Shown: positions 52,849 to 60,782 of the stretch, piece after piece | Position numbering within the stretch: position 1 is the first letter of the stretch | How the letters are laid out: the number at the start of each line of letters is the position of its first letter | Assembly: GCA_016190005.1 (NCBI GenBank) | Contig: JACPRK010000105.1 | Coordinates: 1-64,000 of the forward strand | Direction of reading: 5' to 3' | DNA length: 64,000 nucleotides | Source: Candidatus Wallbacteria bacterium | Lineage (GTDB): Bacteria; Muiribacteriota; UBA6191; JACPRK01 | The notes under the pieces: model-generated | What the model saw: only the letters and a program-made list of their open reading frames with translations | Told to the model about the DNA's origin: nothing | Database searches by the model: none | Made by a program: the position numbers and the translations under genes

Positions 52849-55476
52849 ATGGCCGAAGACGCCGTCACAGGTACCGTAACCACCGCTAAGTCGAAGCTCC
52901 CTCAGGCGCTGGCGTTGTTCCTGGCGTGTGGGGCAACCTCTTTCGCCGCGCCGCCGGACCTGTTGACAGAGGCGGAAGCGCGAGCCCGGGCGGCCCGCGT
53001 ACGCGATGTCTCGGTTAAGCTCTCGCTGGAGTTCCAGGCCGATGCGACCGAGTATCGTGGCCGCGCCTCGCTGGGGTTCCAGCTCCAGGACACGAAGGCC
53101 GACCTGCGCCTGGATCTGCGTTGCGGTCGCATCGAGCGGCTCTCCGTCAATGGGACGCCGGTGCCCACGAGCGCCTGGGACGGCAACCGCATCATGCTCC
53201 CGGCGGCGGCCTTGGCCGCCGGCGCGAACGCCGTCGAGATCGAGTACGCCACGCCCTACGAACGCACGGGCAACGGCCTGCACTACTTCAAGGACAGCGT
53301 CGATGGGCGCGAGTACCTCTACAGCAACTTCGAGCCCTTCACGGCCCACCGGCTGATTCCCTGTTTCGACCAGCCCGATCTGAAGACCGTCTTCCGGCTG
53401 ACCGTTGTCGCACCCAAGCGCTGGCGCGTCGTCGGCAACTCCCGTGAAAAGGAGACCCTTGTCTCGGGCAATTCTGCGACCCACGCGTTTGGCCCCACTC
53501 CGCCGCTTTCGAGCTACCTGCTGCTCTGCATCGCCGGGGAGTACGCGGCCTTCGTCGATCCGCGGGCAGACGTGCCCTCCCGCATCCTCTGCCGCCAGAG
53601 CATGACCCGCTACGTCGAGGCCGAGGAGATCTTCGACATCACGCGCCGCGGGCTCGAGTTCTTCGGCGACTACTATGGCACCCCCTATCCATTCGAGAAG
53701 TACGATCAGATCTGGGTCCCGGAGTTCAACGTCGGGGCGATGGAGAACCCGGGCGGTGTCACCTTCAACGAGCGTTCGCTCTTCCGCCACCAGCCGACGA
53801 CGCGGGACCGCATGGGGCGCGCCGAGGTCATCCTGCATGAGATGGCCCATATGTGGTTCGGGGACCTGGTGACGATGCGGTGGTGGGACGGCCTCTGGCT
53901 CAACGAGAGCTTTGCCACGTACATGTCGGCCATCGCCAGCGTCGAGGCCACGCGCTTCAAGGACGCCTTCGAGGAGTTCCTGACGGGTGAGAAGGGCTGG
54001 GCCTACTGGCAGGATCAGTTGCCGACGACTCACCCGATCGACGGCGCCGCTCCGGACACGGATTCGGCCTTCAGCAGTTTCGACGGCATCACCTACGGCA
54101 AAGGCGCCTCGATGCTCAAGCAGCTCGCCTTCTACGTGGGCGCAGACAAGTTCCGCGACGGCGTCCGGCTCTACTTCAAGAAGCACGCCTGGAAGAACAC
54201 GGAGCTCTCCGACTTCATGGCCGCCATCAGCGAGGCGTACGGCCAGGACCTGTCGGACTGGGCTCGCGCCCACCTGGAAACGGCCGGCGTCAACACGATC
54301 GTACCGGAGCTCGGAGTGGAAGGCGGAAAGGTCCGGTCGCTGGTCCTGCGTCAGCACGAGGGCAACGGGGACAAGAGGCTGCGTTCGCAGAGGCTCAATG
54401 TGGCGCTCTACAGGAAGACTCCCGAAGGCGGCCTCCAGCTGATCCGGGCCCTTCCCGCGCGCATCTCCGGGGCCAGCAACCCGGTTCCCGAAGCGGTCGG
54501 GCTGGAGGCGCCGGCCTTCGTCTGGGCCAATCATGGGGACCACGCCTACTTGCGGTGCTTCCTGGACCAGGCCTCGCTCGAGTATGCGCGGCAGCACCTG
54601 GAGAAGCTCCCCGATGCGCTCACCCGTCGCGGCGTCTGGATGACGCTCTGGGAGATGGTGCGCGACGGCCAGCTCGGCGCCGCGGGCTACCTCGACACGT
54701 TCCTGGCGAAGGCGCCTCTCGAATCGGACACCAAGATCCTCCAGGGCCTGTTCCGGGGAGTGAACCAGGCGCTGGGGCACTACCTGTCGAGTCCCGCACA
54801 GGCGGACTACTTCCGAAAGGTGCACACCCTCGCCTGGGAGCGGCTGGAGCGCGCCGAGCCCGGGACCGACGCGCAGAAGACCTGGTTCGAGCTGGTCGTC
54901 GACAGCGCCTTCGAGCCGGCCGGGCTGGCTCACCTGGAGGGGCTGCTCGACGGCTCGGTGAGCTTCGAGAAGCTGGAAATGGATCCGGAGAAGCGCTGGC
55001 GCACGGTGCAGCGGCTGGCTGCCTTCGACAGGCCCGGAGCCGCAGGCCGGCTGGCCTCCGAGCTGGCTCGGGACGGCACCGACCTGGGCAAGCGCCACGC
55101 GATTCGCGCGGAGGCCTCATTGCCTTCCGCCGCCAACAAGCAGACCTTCTGGAAGCGATTCGTGGAGGACGCGGGGACCTCGCTCGACATGCTGAGGTCG
55201 GCCATGAGCGGGTTCCACTGGTTCCACCAGGAGGCGCTGTCCAAGGGTTTCGTCGATGCGTACTTCCAGGCGATACCCAAGGTCCGGGCGTCCCGGGACC
55301 AGGAGTTCGCCAACAGCTTCGTCGAGGCTGCGTTCCCGTCCAATGTCCACGATGCCGCTCTGCTGAAGCGGGCTGAGGATTTCTTGAAGAGCTCCGGGGA
55401 TCTCCCGTCGGACCTCCGGAAGTCCTTGCTCAATTCCATGGACGAGCTGGCGCGCTGTCTGCGGCTCAGAAGCTGA
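52849..55476 (+). CDS. M1 family metallo-aminopeptidase, predicted secreted
   Basis: 875 aa. Zinc peptidase with exopeptidase motif VGAMENPGGVTFNERSLF and HEMAHMWFGDLVTMRWWDG continuing LWLNESF (HExxH-x18-E). The N-terminus carries a signal-like segment (KLPQALALFLACGATSFAAP), unlike cytoplasmic PepN. A beta-sandwich domain (~50-230) precedes the catalytic domain and an ERAP1-like helical domain occupies ~530-870. Length fits PepN-type enzymes. GGAG lies nine bases before ATG 52849. It sits 116 bp upstream of a secreted C25-type protease. Confidence 0.93.
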   Translation: MAEDAVTGTVTTAKSKLPQALALFLACGATSFAAPPDLLTEAEARARAARVRDVSVKLSLEFQADATEYRGRASLGFQLQDTKADLRLDLRCGRIERLSVNGTPVPTSAWDGNRIMLPAAALAAGANAVEIEYATPYERTGNGLHYFKDSVDGREYLYSNFEPFTAHRLIPCFDQPDLKTVFRLTVVAPKRWRVVGNSREKETLVSGNSATHAFGPTPPLSSYLLLCIAGEYAAFVDPRADVPSRILCRQSMTRYVEAEEIFDITRRGLEFFGDYYGTPYPFEKYDQIWVPEFNVGAMENPGGVTFNERSLFRHQPTTRDRMGRAEVILHEMAHMWFGDLVTMRWWDGLWLNESFATYMSAIASVEATRFKDAFEEFLTGEKGWAYWQDQLPTTHPIDGAAPDTDSAFSSFDGITYGKGASMLKQLAFYVGADKFRDGVRLYFKKHAWKNTELSDFMAAISEAYGQDLSDWARAHLETAGVNTIVPELGVEGGKVRSLVLRQHEGNGDKRLRSQRLNVALYRKTPEGGLQLIRALPARISGASNPVPEAVGLEAPAFVWANHGDHAYLRCFLDQASLEYARQHLEKLPDALTRRGVWMTLWEMVRDGQLGAAGYLDTFLAKAPLESDTKILQGLFRGVNQALGHYLSSPAQADYFRKVHTLAWERLERAEPGTDAQKTWFELVVDSAFEPAGLAHLEGLLDGSVSFEKLEMDPEKRWRTVQRLAAFDRPGAAGRLASELARDGTDLGKRHAIRAEASLPSAANKQTFWKRFVEDAGTSLDMLRSAMSGFHWFHQEALSKGFVDAYFQAIPKVRASRDQEFANSFVEAAFPSNVHDAALLKRAEDFLKSSGDLPSDLRKSLLNSMDELARCLRLRS

Positions 55477-55488
55477 CAAAATAGCGGC

Positions 55489-55517
55489 TTGCCATGCCGG
55501 GCGTGTGACCTTATAAT
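55489..55517 (+). promoter_or_regulatory. Strong sigma-70 promoter for the C25-type protease
   Basis: TTGCCA, exactly 17 bases, TATAAT: the best consensus promoter in the window. Transcription would start near 55524, giving a ~70-nt leader with a TGAGGG/CCCTCA hairpin before GTG 55593. Confidence 0.8.
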
Positions 55518-55592
55518 TCGCGGCTCCCTCGTTGAGGGCCCCTCAGGCCGCGCACCCGCGGCTGGGTAGCCCGGGAGCAAGGAAGGACCGAG

Positions 55593-57452
55593 GTGCTTCA
55601 CAGAGGTCTGGTCGCAATCGCTCTTCTACCCGCGTTGGCGCTGGGCGCACGGGCCGATGTCCCGGCGCGCGTGAGCGCTCGCAATGAGGTTTTCGTCGTC
55701 CACGTCGACAGCTCCAATCGAGAGAGTCAGCTCTCGGCCATCGCCGCCGCCAGCGCGGCCGTGCGCCACACAGCCTCCGGCGTCGAGCGCGCCCTGCTCG
55801 TCACGGACGACATCGAAAACGCCACTGTCCAGCGCACGCTGGAAGCCTGGAAGAAGATGTTCCAGGGCAAGGCCGTCGAGCGCGTCATCTTCGTCGGCAG
55901 CGTCTCCGAGGCGGCCCAGCAGTCGTTCATGGCCGGCCTGGGCACCACGCACTCGCAACTGCTGTCCGGCGACCCCGTCGCCGTGAGCGAGGGGCTGGCC
56001 GCCCTGTCGAGCCAGTCGGGGCTTCGCCGCACGAGCGATTCGATGCCCGAGATCCCGATCTCCACCTCCGTGACCGATGACGAGATCGTCTTCGCTGCCA
56101 ATGCCGCCGCGGCTGCATCGGCCAGCGGCTCGGTGCTGCGCTTCTCGCGAAATGCGCCGGCCGTCAGCACTGACGAGATCCGCCGCCGCATCCTCTCGGG
56201 CACGGCCAGCACTACGGTCTGCATCGTCGAGAACGCCGACCAGGCCCTGCCGGCGGCTCTGGCGGGCGCGCACTACCGCGGGGTCACCACGACCCTGCCC
56301 CAGAGCCTGCTGATCGCCGCCAACGGTGTCCACGCGCGCGTCGCGGGCAACAAGGCGCTGCACTCCATCGAGAAGCTCCAGGCGCGGCCTCCGCGAGAGC
56401 CCGGCCTTTTCGAGGCCGAGCGCACCGCCGCCAGCGCCTTCTTCGCCTGGCTCGAGGCTCAGGGCTTGGAGCGGGCCGATTCGCTCGAGACGGTCATGAT
56501 CTTCGCCAAGTCCCCTCCGGGCGGCAACGGCATCCCGCTCTCGTTCGACCGCTACCTCATGGGCTCCCCTCAGGAGCCGGACAAGAAGGGCGCCAACGTC
56601 GGCCGCATGCCGCTGTCGGCCTCCGAGAACCTCTGCGTCATCAATCGCTCCACCCTGCAGACGGAGCTGGCCAAGGTGTCGCCGGCCCGGGGGCGCGCCG
56701 AGCTGTCCTTCGTCGCCTTCGAGTCCAACCACGCCGCCGGCGGCAGCTACGGCCCCTGGACGGACAACTTCGGTAAGTCCCACGTCGTCAACGAGCTGGT
56801 GGGCTGCCCGAGCAAGAAGGACCAGGGAATTCACCCAGCACTGAAGGCGGCCGGCTTCAAGCAGTTCTACTGCAACGGCTGGGACCCGGCGACCAATCCG
56901 CAGAAGGACCCGCTCGAGCAGAGCGAGCAGTACGGCTTCCTGCGCCGGCTCAACGACGGCGCCACGCTCTTCTACTCCAGCAGCCACGGCGACGACGACG
57001 CCTTCTTCCCCTACGAAAAGGACAAGTCCATCACCGCCGACGTCGCCTTCGGCGACCCGAAGTGGCCCTCCCGCCGCGGCCGCTTCACGACGATGGGCGC
57101 CGACTGCACCTCCGCCGACATGGATTCGAAGCTCCAGGAGCTCAACGGCACGATCGCGATCTTCAACGCCTGTCTCGTGGCTAACGGCAACATGCCGACC
57201 CGGCTGCTGCGGCACGGCGCGGGCTCGGTCATCGCCAGCTACATCTCGGTCAGCTTCGACGGGGCCGGCTGGTGGGGCGTCGTGGCAGTCGATTCGCTCG
57301 CCAAGGGCGACTCGGTGGCCAAGGCGGTCGGAGTCGCTTATCGCGCGACTTCGGACATCTTCCCGCAGGGGCTGCAGGGCGTGGATGACACGCTGCGGTA
57401 CGTCATCTTCGGCGACCCGCACGTGACGATGCAGATGCCCGTCGCCCAGTAG
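55593..57452 (+). CDS. Secreted gingipain-like (C25) caspase-fold cysteine peptidase
   Basis: 619 aa from GTG 55593. Signal peptide at the N-terminus (VAIALLPALALGARA). The catalytic pair of clan CD is recognisable as His in LFYSSSHGDDDAFFPY and Cys in IAIFNACLVANGNMPTRLL, and the C25 terminal strand YVIFGDPHVTMQ follows. Residues ~30-270 form a prodomain-like or N-terminal Rossmann region rich in Ala/Val. Probably an exported arginine/lysine-type protease; no Por/T9SS C-terminal sorting domain is seen. It is preceded by a strong promoter and followed by a terminator hairpin. Confidence 0.82.
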   Translation: MLHRGLVAIALLPALALGARADVPARVSARNEVFVVHVDSSNRESQLSAIAAASAAVRHTASGVERALLVTDDIENATVQRTLEAWKKMFQGKAVERVIFVGSVSEAAQQSFMAGLGTTHSQLLSGDPVAVSEGLAALSSQSGLRRTSDSMPEIPISTSVTDDEIVFAANAAAAASASGSVLRFSRNAPAVSTDEIRRRILSGTASTTVCIVENADQALPAALAGAHYRGVTTTLPQSLLIAANGVHARVAGNKALHSIEKLQARPPREPGLFEAERTAASAFFAWLEAQGLERADSLETVMIFAKSPPGGNGIPLSFDRYLMGSPQEPDKKGANVGRMPLSASENLCVINRSTLQTELAKVSPARGRAELSFVAFESNHAAGGSYGPWTDNFGKSHVVNELVGCPSKKDQGIHPALKAAGFKQFYCNGWDPATNPQKDPLEQSEQYGFLRRLNDGATLFYSSSHGDDDAFFPYEKDKSITADVAFGDPKWPSRRGRFTTMGADCTSADMDSKLQELNGTIAIFNACLVANGNMPTRLLRHGAGSVIASYISVSFDGAGWWGVVAVDSLAKGDSVAKAVGVAYRATSDIFPQGLQGVDDTLRYVIFGDPHVTMQMPVAQ

Positions 57453-57474
57453 TCGCCCGGTATCGGGGGGGGGG

Positions 57475-57526
57475 CAGGACACGCAGTCGGTTTCCGTTGG
57501 ACGGACCCCGCTGCGTGTTCTGTTTT
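57475..57526 (+). terminator. Rho-independent terminator after the C25 protease gene
   Basis: CAGGACACGCAG (57475-57486) pairs with CTGCGTGTTCTG (57511-57522) through one G-U pair. The loop contains an inner TCCGT/ACGGA stem. The 3' side runs into TTTT. Confidence 0.8.
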
Positions 57527-57532
57527 CCCGGC

Positions 57533-57651
57533 AGGCTTGAGGAGTGAGGCTTCAGGAGTCAGGCTTCAGGAGTCAGGAGTCAGGCTTCAGGAGTCAGGCT
57601 TCAGGAGTCAGGAGTCAGGCTTCAGGAGTCAGGAGTCAGGAGTCAGGGAGC
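57533..57651. repeat. Heptanucleotide array of 17 units (AGGAGTC/AGGCTTC)
   Basis: Seventeen consecutive heptamers, AGGAGTC and AGGCTTC in mixed order, starting AGGCTTG-AGGAGTG; the same opening occurs at 59753. This is the longest array in the window and lies in the convergent space after the C25 protease gene. Confidence 0.92.
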
Positions 57652-57689
57652 AGGGCTGGTGCAGGGAAAGCGTCCTGCATGCTCCGTCC

Positions 57690-57710
57690 CTACTGGCTAC
57701 TGGCTACTCC
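57690..57710. repeat. Three-unit heptanucleotide array at an EEP gene stop
   Basis: CTACTGG, CTACTGG, CTACTCC: identical in order to 15-35. The CTA of the last unit (57704-57706) is the TAG stop of the minus-strand EEP hydrolase. Confidence 0.85.
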
Positions 57711-58507
57711 AGGTCGGCGACGACGGGATAGTGGTCGCTGGCGCTGTCGGCGGGCGGGTCGGTGACGACACGGCTCCCCCGAAGGCGGGGGACGAGCGAG
57801 GGGCCGAGCAGGATGAAGTCGATGCGGAGGCGAGCCTGCTCGGGGGACGCGTGGACGGGGGTGGGGTCCGTGGGGCCTGGGAGCTCGGGGTTGGCGTGGC
57901 GGAAGGCGTCGATGAGGCCGGCGCGGGCCAGCAGTGCGCCGGGAGTCGTGTCGAGCAGGCCGTCCGGTGTCAGGAGCCGCAGGGGCCAGCCGCCGGGGGG
58001 AGGGGGCAGCTTGGGGCGGTCGAACGGGGAGATGCTGTTCAGGTCTCCCATGAGGACGAGATCGGCCGAGGGCTCGACATGGCCCGCGAACCAGGAGAGG
58101 CATTCGGCCTCGGCGGAGCGCATCGTCGAGCTGAAGGGGTGAAGGTGCGTGGCCACCACCACCAGGGGCCGGTTCCGGCCGGTCTCGACCGTGACGGCCA
58201 GGGCAGCGTGGTGGAAAGTGCCCCGGACTGCGTCGGCCCGTGCTACGGGCAGAGGCGGTCGCACGAAGACCCCGACGAAGTAGCTGCTTTCGGTCGGAAG
58301 GATGAATCCGCGCAGGCCGGTCAGCCGTTCGAAGGTGTAAAGGCGCTCGGAGCTGGCGCCGGGTCCGCCCGCGGCATGGAAACCGCAGGCTTCCGAAACG
58401 GCCAGGATGTCGGGCGCTTCGGAGCGGACCACTCGGGCCAGAGAGGTGAGCCGGTCGCCTCCGGGACCCAGTCCTCCATCCATCAGGTTGTACGTCATGA
58501 AGCGCAT
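57704..58507 (-). CDS. Endonuclease/exonuclease/phosphatase family hydrolase
   Basis: 267 aa from ATG 58507 (MRFMTYNLMDGG), preferred to the track's extra 19 codons because it is the standard EEP N-terminus. A TAGACT -10-like element (58518-58523 on the minus strand) sits ten bases upstream. The Mg-dependent active site is seen in MTYNL, VSEACGF, ATHLHPFSS, MGDLNSISPFDR, LRIDFILLG and SASDHYPVVAD. It could cleave DNA, RNA or phosphoinositide-like substrates. Its stop lies in a heptamer array. Confidence 0.9.
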   Translation of the reverse strand: MRFMTYNLMDGGLGPGGDRLTSLARVVRSEAPDILAVSEACGFHAAGGPGASSERLYTFERLTGLRGFILPTESSYFVGVFVRPPLPVARADAVRGTFHHAALAVTVETGRNRPLVVVATHLHPFSSTMRSAEAECLSWFAGHVEPSADLVLMGDLNSISPFDRPKLPPPPGGWPLRLLTPDGLLDTTPGALLARAGLIDAFRHANPELPGPTDPTPVHASPEQARLRIDFILLGPSLVPRLRGSRVVTDPPADSASDHYPVVADLE

Positions 58508-58538
58508 CTTCGAGGGCAGTCTACACCCGGTTGGGAAG

Positions 58539-58581
58539 ATATCCACAACGCCATTTGTGCCCAAACTGCGAATGTGGATAA
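58539..58581. promoter_or_regulatory. Pair of DnaA-box-like 9-mers in the EEP-oleA intergenic region
   Basis: TGTGGATAA (58573-58581) is a perfect DnaA box on the minus strand (TTATCCACA). ATATCCACA (58539-58547) differs from it by one base on the opposite strand, so the two face each other. The region is A+T-richer than its surroundings. It may control one or both divergent genes. Confidence 0.5.
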
Positions 58582-58733
58582 CCGCGTCAAAGGTAGACTG
58601 ATAAAGCCATCATGCAAGTCGACTGGGGAGTCGGGAGCTGGGCCCGTCGAGGTTGAAACCGAAATCTCTCGCATGCCGGTGGCGCATGGCGTAGAATCGG
58701 ATGTCGACACTCCACGGAGGGCCCAAGATCTCC

Positions 58734-59753
58734 ATGCTCTACGATCGCGTCCACATCGAATCGCTAGCCCACGAGTTGCCGCCCCTGGTTGTCACCTCCG
58801 AGCAACTCGAGGAGAGGATTGCGCGCTGCTACGAGAAACTGGGAATGAAGCCCGGCTTCCTTCGCGAGAAGACCGGCATCGGGGAACGGCGTCTCTGGGA
58901 GCGCGGTGATCTGCTCAGCCGCTCCGCATCTTCGGTTGCCCGGCTTGCACTGGACCGCACGAACCTGCAACCCCATGACATCGGCGCCATCGTGGTCTGC
59001 TCCATCTCCCACGAGAATGTGGAGCCAGCGACCGCCGTCATCTGCCACGAGAACCTGGGTCTGCCGTACACGGCGGACGCCCACGACATTACCAACGCCT
59101 GCGCCGGCTGGGTCAACGGGCTACTCGAGGTCGCTAACAAGATTCAGCTCGGCCAGATCAAGGCTGGAATTGTCGTCACCTCCGAAGACATCTACCCAGC
59201 GCTGGATGCGACCATCAAGCAGCTGAACGACAATCCGGCCAAGGCCTTCTTCGAGAAGACCTTTGCGACCCTGACGATGGGTTCCGGGGCCGCCGCCGCC
59301 GTCCTCACGGATCGCTCGATCTCCAGCACGGAACACCGGTTCCTGGGCGCCACCCAGATGACCTTTTCGCAGCACAACCGGCTCTGCCGCCTGCAGGTCC
59401 CCGATGGGCCCGTTTTGACGGACTGCTGGGGGCTGCTGATGGCGGGCCTGGAGCCTGCCAAGAAGTGCTGGGAGGCTTTCCAAAGTGAAGTCGGTTGGAA
59501 GTCCTCGGATGTGGGCCTGTCGCTCTTCCACCAGGTGAGCCGCATGCACCGGGACCTGATGTGCGACAACCTGGGGCTCAGCAAGGAGACCAACCCCACG
59601 ACCTTCGAGCGCCTGGGAAACATCGGCACCTGCACCGTGCCGATCACGTGGTCCCTCGCCCAGGAGCAGGGCTTGCTCCAGACCGGTCAGAAGATCGCCA
59701 TCAACTCGATTGGTAGCGGCATCGTGGTCATCATGGGCGGGGCAATCTGGTGA
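58734..59753 (+). CDS. oleA: OleA, acyl-CoA head-to-head condensing thiolase
   Basis: Condenses two fatty acyl-CoAs to a beta-keto acid, the first step of long-chain olefin synthesis. 339 aa from ATG 58734, with GGAGG ~13 bases upstream; the track's earlier ATG 58701 overlaps a -10-like TAGAAT. Thiolase fold with active-site Cys in DITNACAGWVNG, His in LSLFHQVSRMHRD and Asn in ERLGNIGTCTVP. It resembles OleA more than FabH in the C-terminal region. It converges with oleD; the stop touches the heptamer array that ends at the oleD stop. Confidence 0.9.
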   Translation: MLYDRVHIESLAHELPPLVVTSEQLEERIARCYEKLGMKPGFLREKTGIGERRLWERGDLLSRSASSVARLALDRTNLQPHDIGAIVVCSISHENVEPATAVICHENLGLPYTADAHDITNACAGWVNGLLEVANKIQLGQIKAGIVVTSEDIYPALDATIKQLNDNPAKAFFEKTFATLTMGSGAAAAVLTDRSISSTEHRFLGATQMTFSQHNRLCRLQVPDGPVLTDCWGLLMAGLEPAKKCWEAFQSEVGWKSSDVGLSLFHQVSRMHRDLMCDNLGLSKETNPTTFERLGNIGTCTVPITWSLAQEQGLLQTGQKIAINSIGSGIVVIMGGAIW

Positions 59754-59800
59754 GGCTTGAGGAGTGAGGCTCGAAGCCTGATCCCTGATCCCTGAAGCCT
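59752..59800. repeat. Seven-unit heptanucleotide array forming the whole oleA-oleD junction
   Basis: GAGGCTT, GAGGAGT, GAGGCTC, GAAGCCT, GATCCCT, GATCCCT, GAAGCCT. It starts inside the oleA TGA and ends inside the oleD stop (CTA at 59799-59801). No other intergenic DNA separates these convergent genes. Confidence 0.9.
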
Positions 59801-60782
59801 ACTGCTGCGTCTTCCACCAGGCGGCGAGGCGGTCCAGGCCCTCGGCGGTGGAGACTCGGGGGGTGTAGCCGAAGTCTCGGCGGGCGCGCTCGATGCTGTA
59901 GTAGTGGGAGTGGGCCAGCTCGCAAGCGAGGAAGCGGGTCATGCGCGGTTCGCCAGCCAGGCCGAGCGCTCGATAGGTCGCTTCGCTGGCGGCGCCCAGG
60001 GCGTAGGCTGCCGAAAAGGGGATGCGCGCCCGCACTCCGGGCAGGTCCAGCCGCTTCAGCAGGTCGCCAATGAAGTCCCAGAGCCGCACGGGCTGGCCCT
60101 GAGTGATGAAGTACGCCTTTCCGGCGACCTCCTCGGACGCGGCAGCCTGCATGTGGGCTTCGGCGGCGTTCTCGACATAGACCACGTCGACGAGGTTCGA
60201 ACCGTCGCCGACCTGCAAGAGCTGGCCGCGGCGCGCCCGATCGACCAGCCTGGGCAGCAGGCTCGCGTCCCGGGGGCCGAAGATGATGTGGGGCCTCAAC
60301 GCGGTCGTGGTCAGGCCGCCGATGCCGTTGGCTGCCAGCACGCGCCGCTCCGATTCTGCCTTCGTCTCCGGATAGAGCGCCAGGAAGCTAGCAGGGTAAG
60401 GCGTGGATTCGTCCAGCCCAGCCTGGTCGTGACCGTCGAAGATCACGCTGGGCGAGCTGGTGAAGACGAGCTTGCGCACTCCGGCCTCCCGGCACGCTTC
60501 CAGTACGTTGTCTGTGCCGGCCACGTTGGAGGCCCAGAAATCCTCGCGACTCCCGGCGAACCCGACGCGCGCCGCCACGTGGAAGACCGTGTCTCGGCCC
60601 TCGCACGCCTTCCGCACCGCGGCGCGGTCCGCAATGTCGCCGCGCGCGCAGCGCACGCCCAATCGCTCCAGGTCGGGATAACTGCCCCTGGCCAGCACGG
60701 TGACGTCATCGTTCTGCGCCCTCAGCCGCTCGACGATGAATCGGCCGAGGAACCCGCCGCCGCCCGTGACCAGGGCTTTCAT
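59799..60782 (-). CDS. oleD: OleD, NAD(P)-dependent 2-alkyl-3-ketoacid reductase
   Basis: Reduces the OleA beta-keto acid to the beta-hydroxy acid. 327 aa, extended short-chain dehydrogenase of the 3-beta-HSD type: cofactor loop VTGGGGFLGRF, VFTSSPSV, catalytic YPETKAESE, and LRPHIIFGPRD. ATG 60782 overlaps the oleC stop (ATGA). It is last in the pcs-oleB-oleC-oleD string. Its stop codon is supplied by the heptamer array. Confidence 0.92.
   Translation of the reverse strand: MKALVTGGGGFLGRFIVERLRAQNDDVTVLARGSYPDLERLGVRCARGDIADRAAVRKACEGRDTVFHVAARVGFAGSREDFWASNVAGTDNVLEACREAGVRKLVFTSSPSVIFDGHDQAGLDESTPYPASFLALYPETKAESERRVLAANGIGGLTTTALRPHIIFGPRDASLLPRLVDRARRGQLLQVGDGSNLVDVVYVENAAEAHMQAAASEEVAGKAYFITQGQPVRLWDFIGDLLKRLDLPGVRARIPFSAAYALGAASEATYRALGLAGEPRMTRFLACELAHSHYYSIERARRDFGYTPRVSTAEGLDRLAAWWKTQQ

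Noticed and set aside
58539-58581. DnaA boxes as a chromosome origin
   Set aside because: Only two boxes, no AT-rich unwinding element, and no dnaA, dnaN, gidA or parAB genes in the window.
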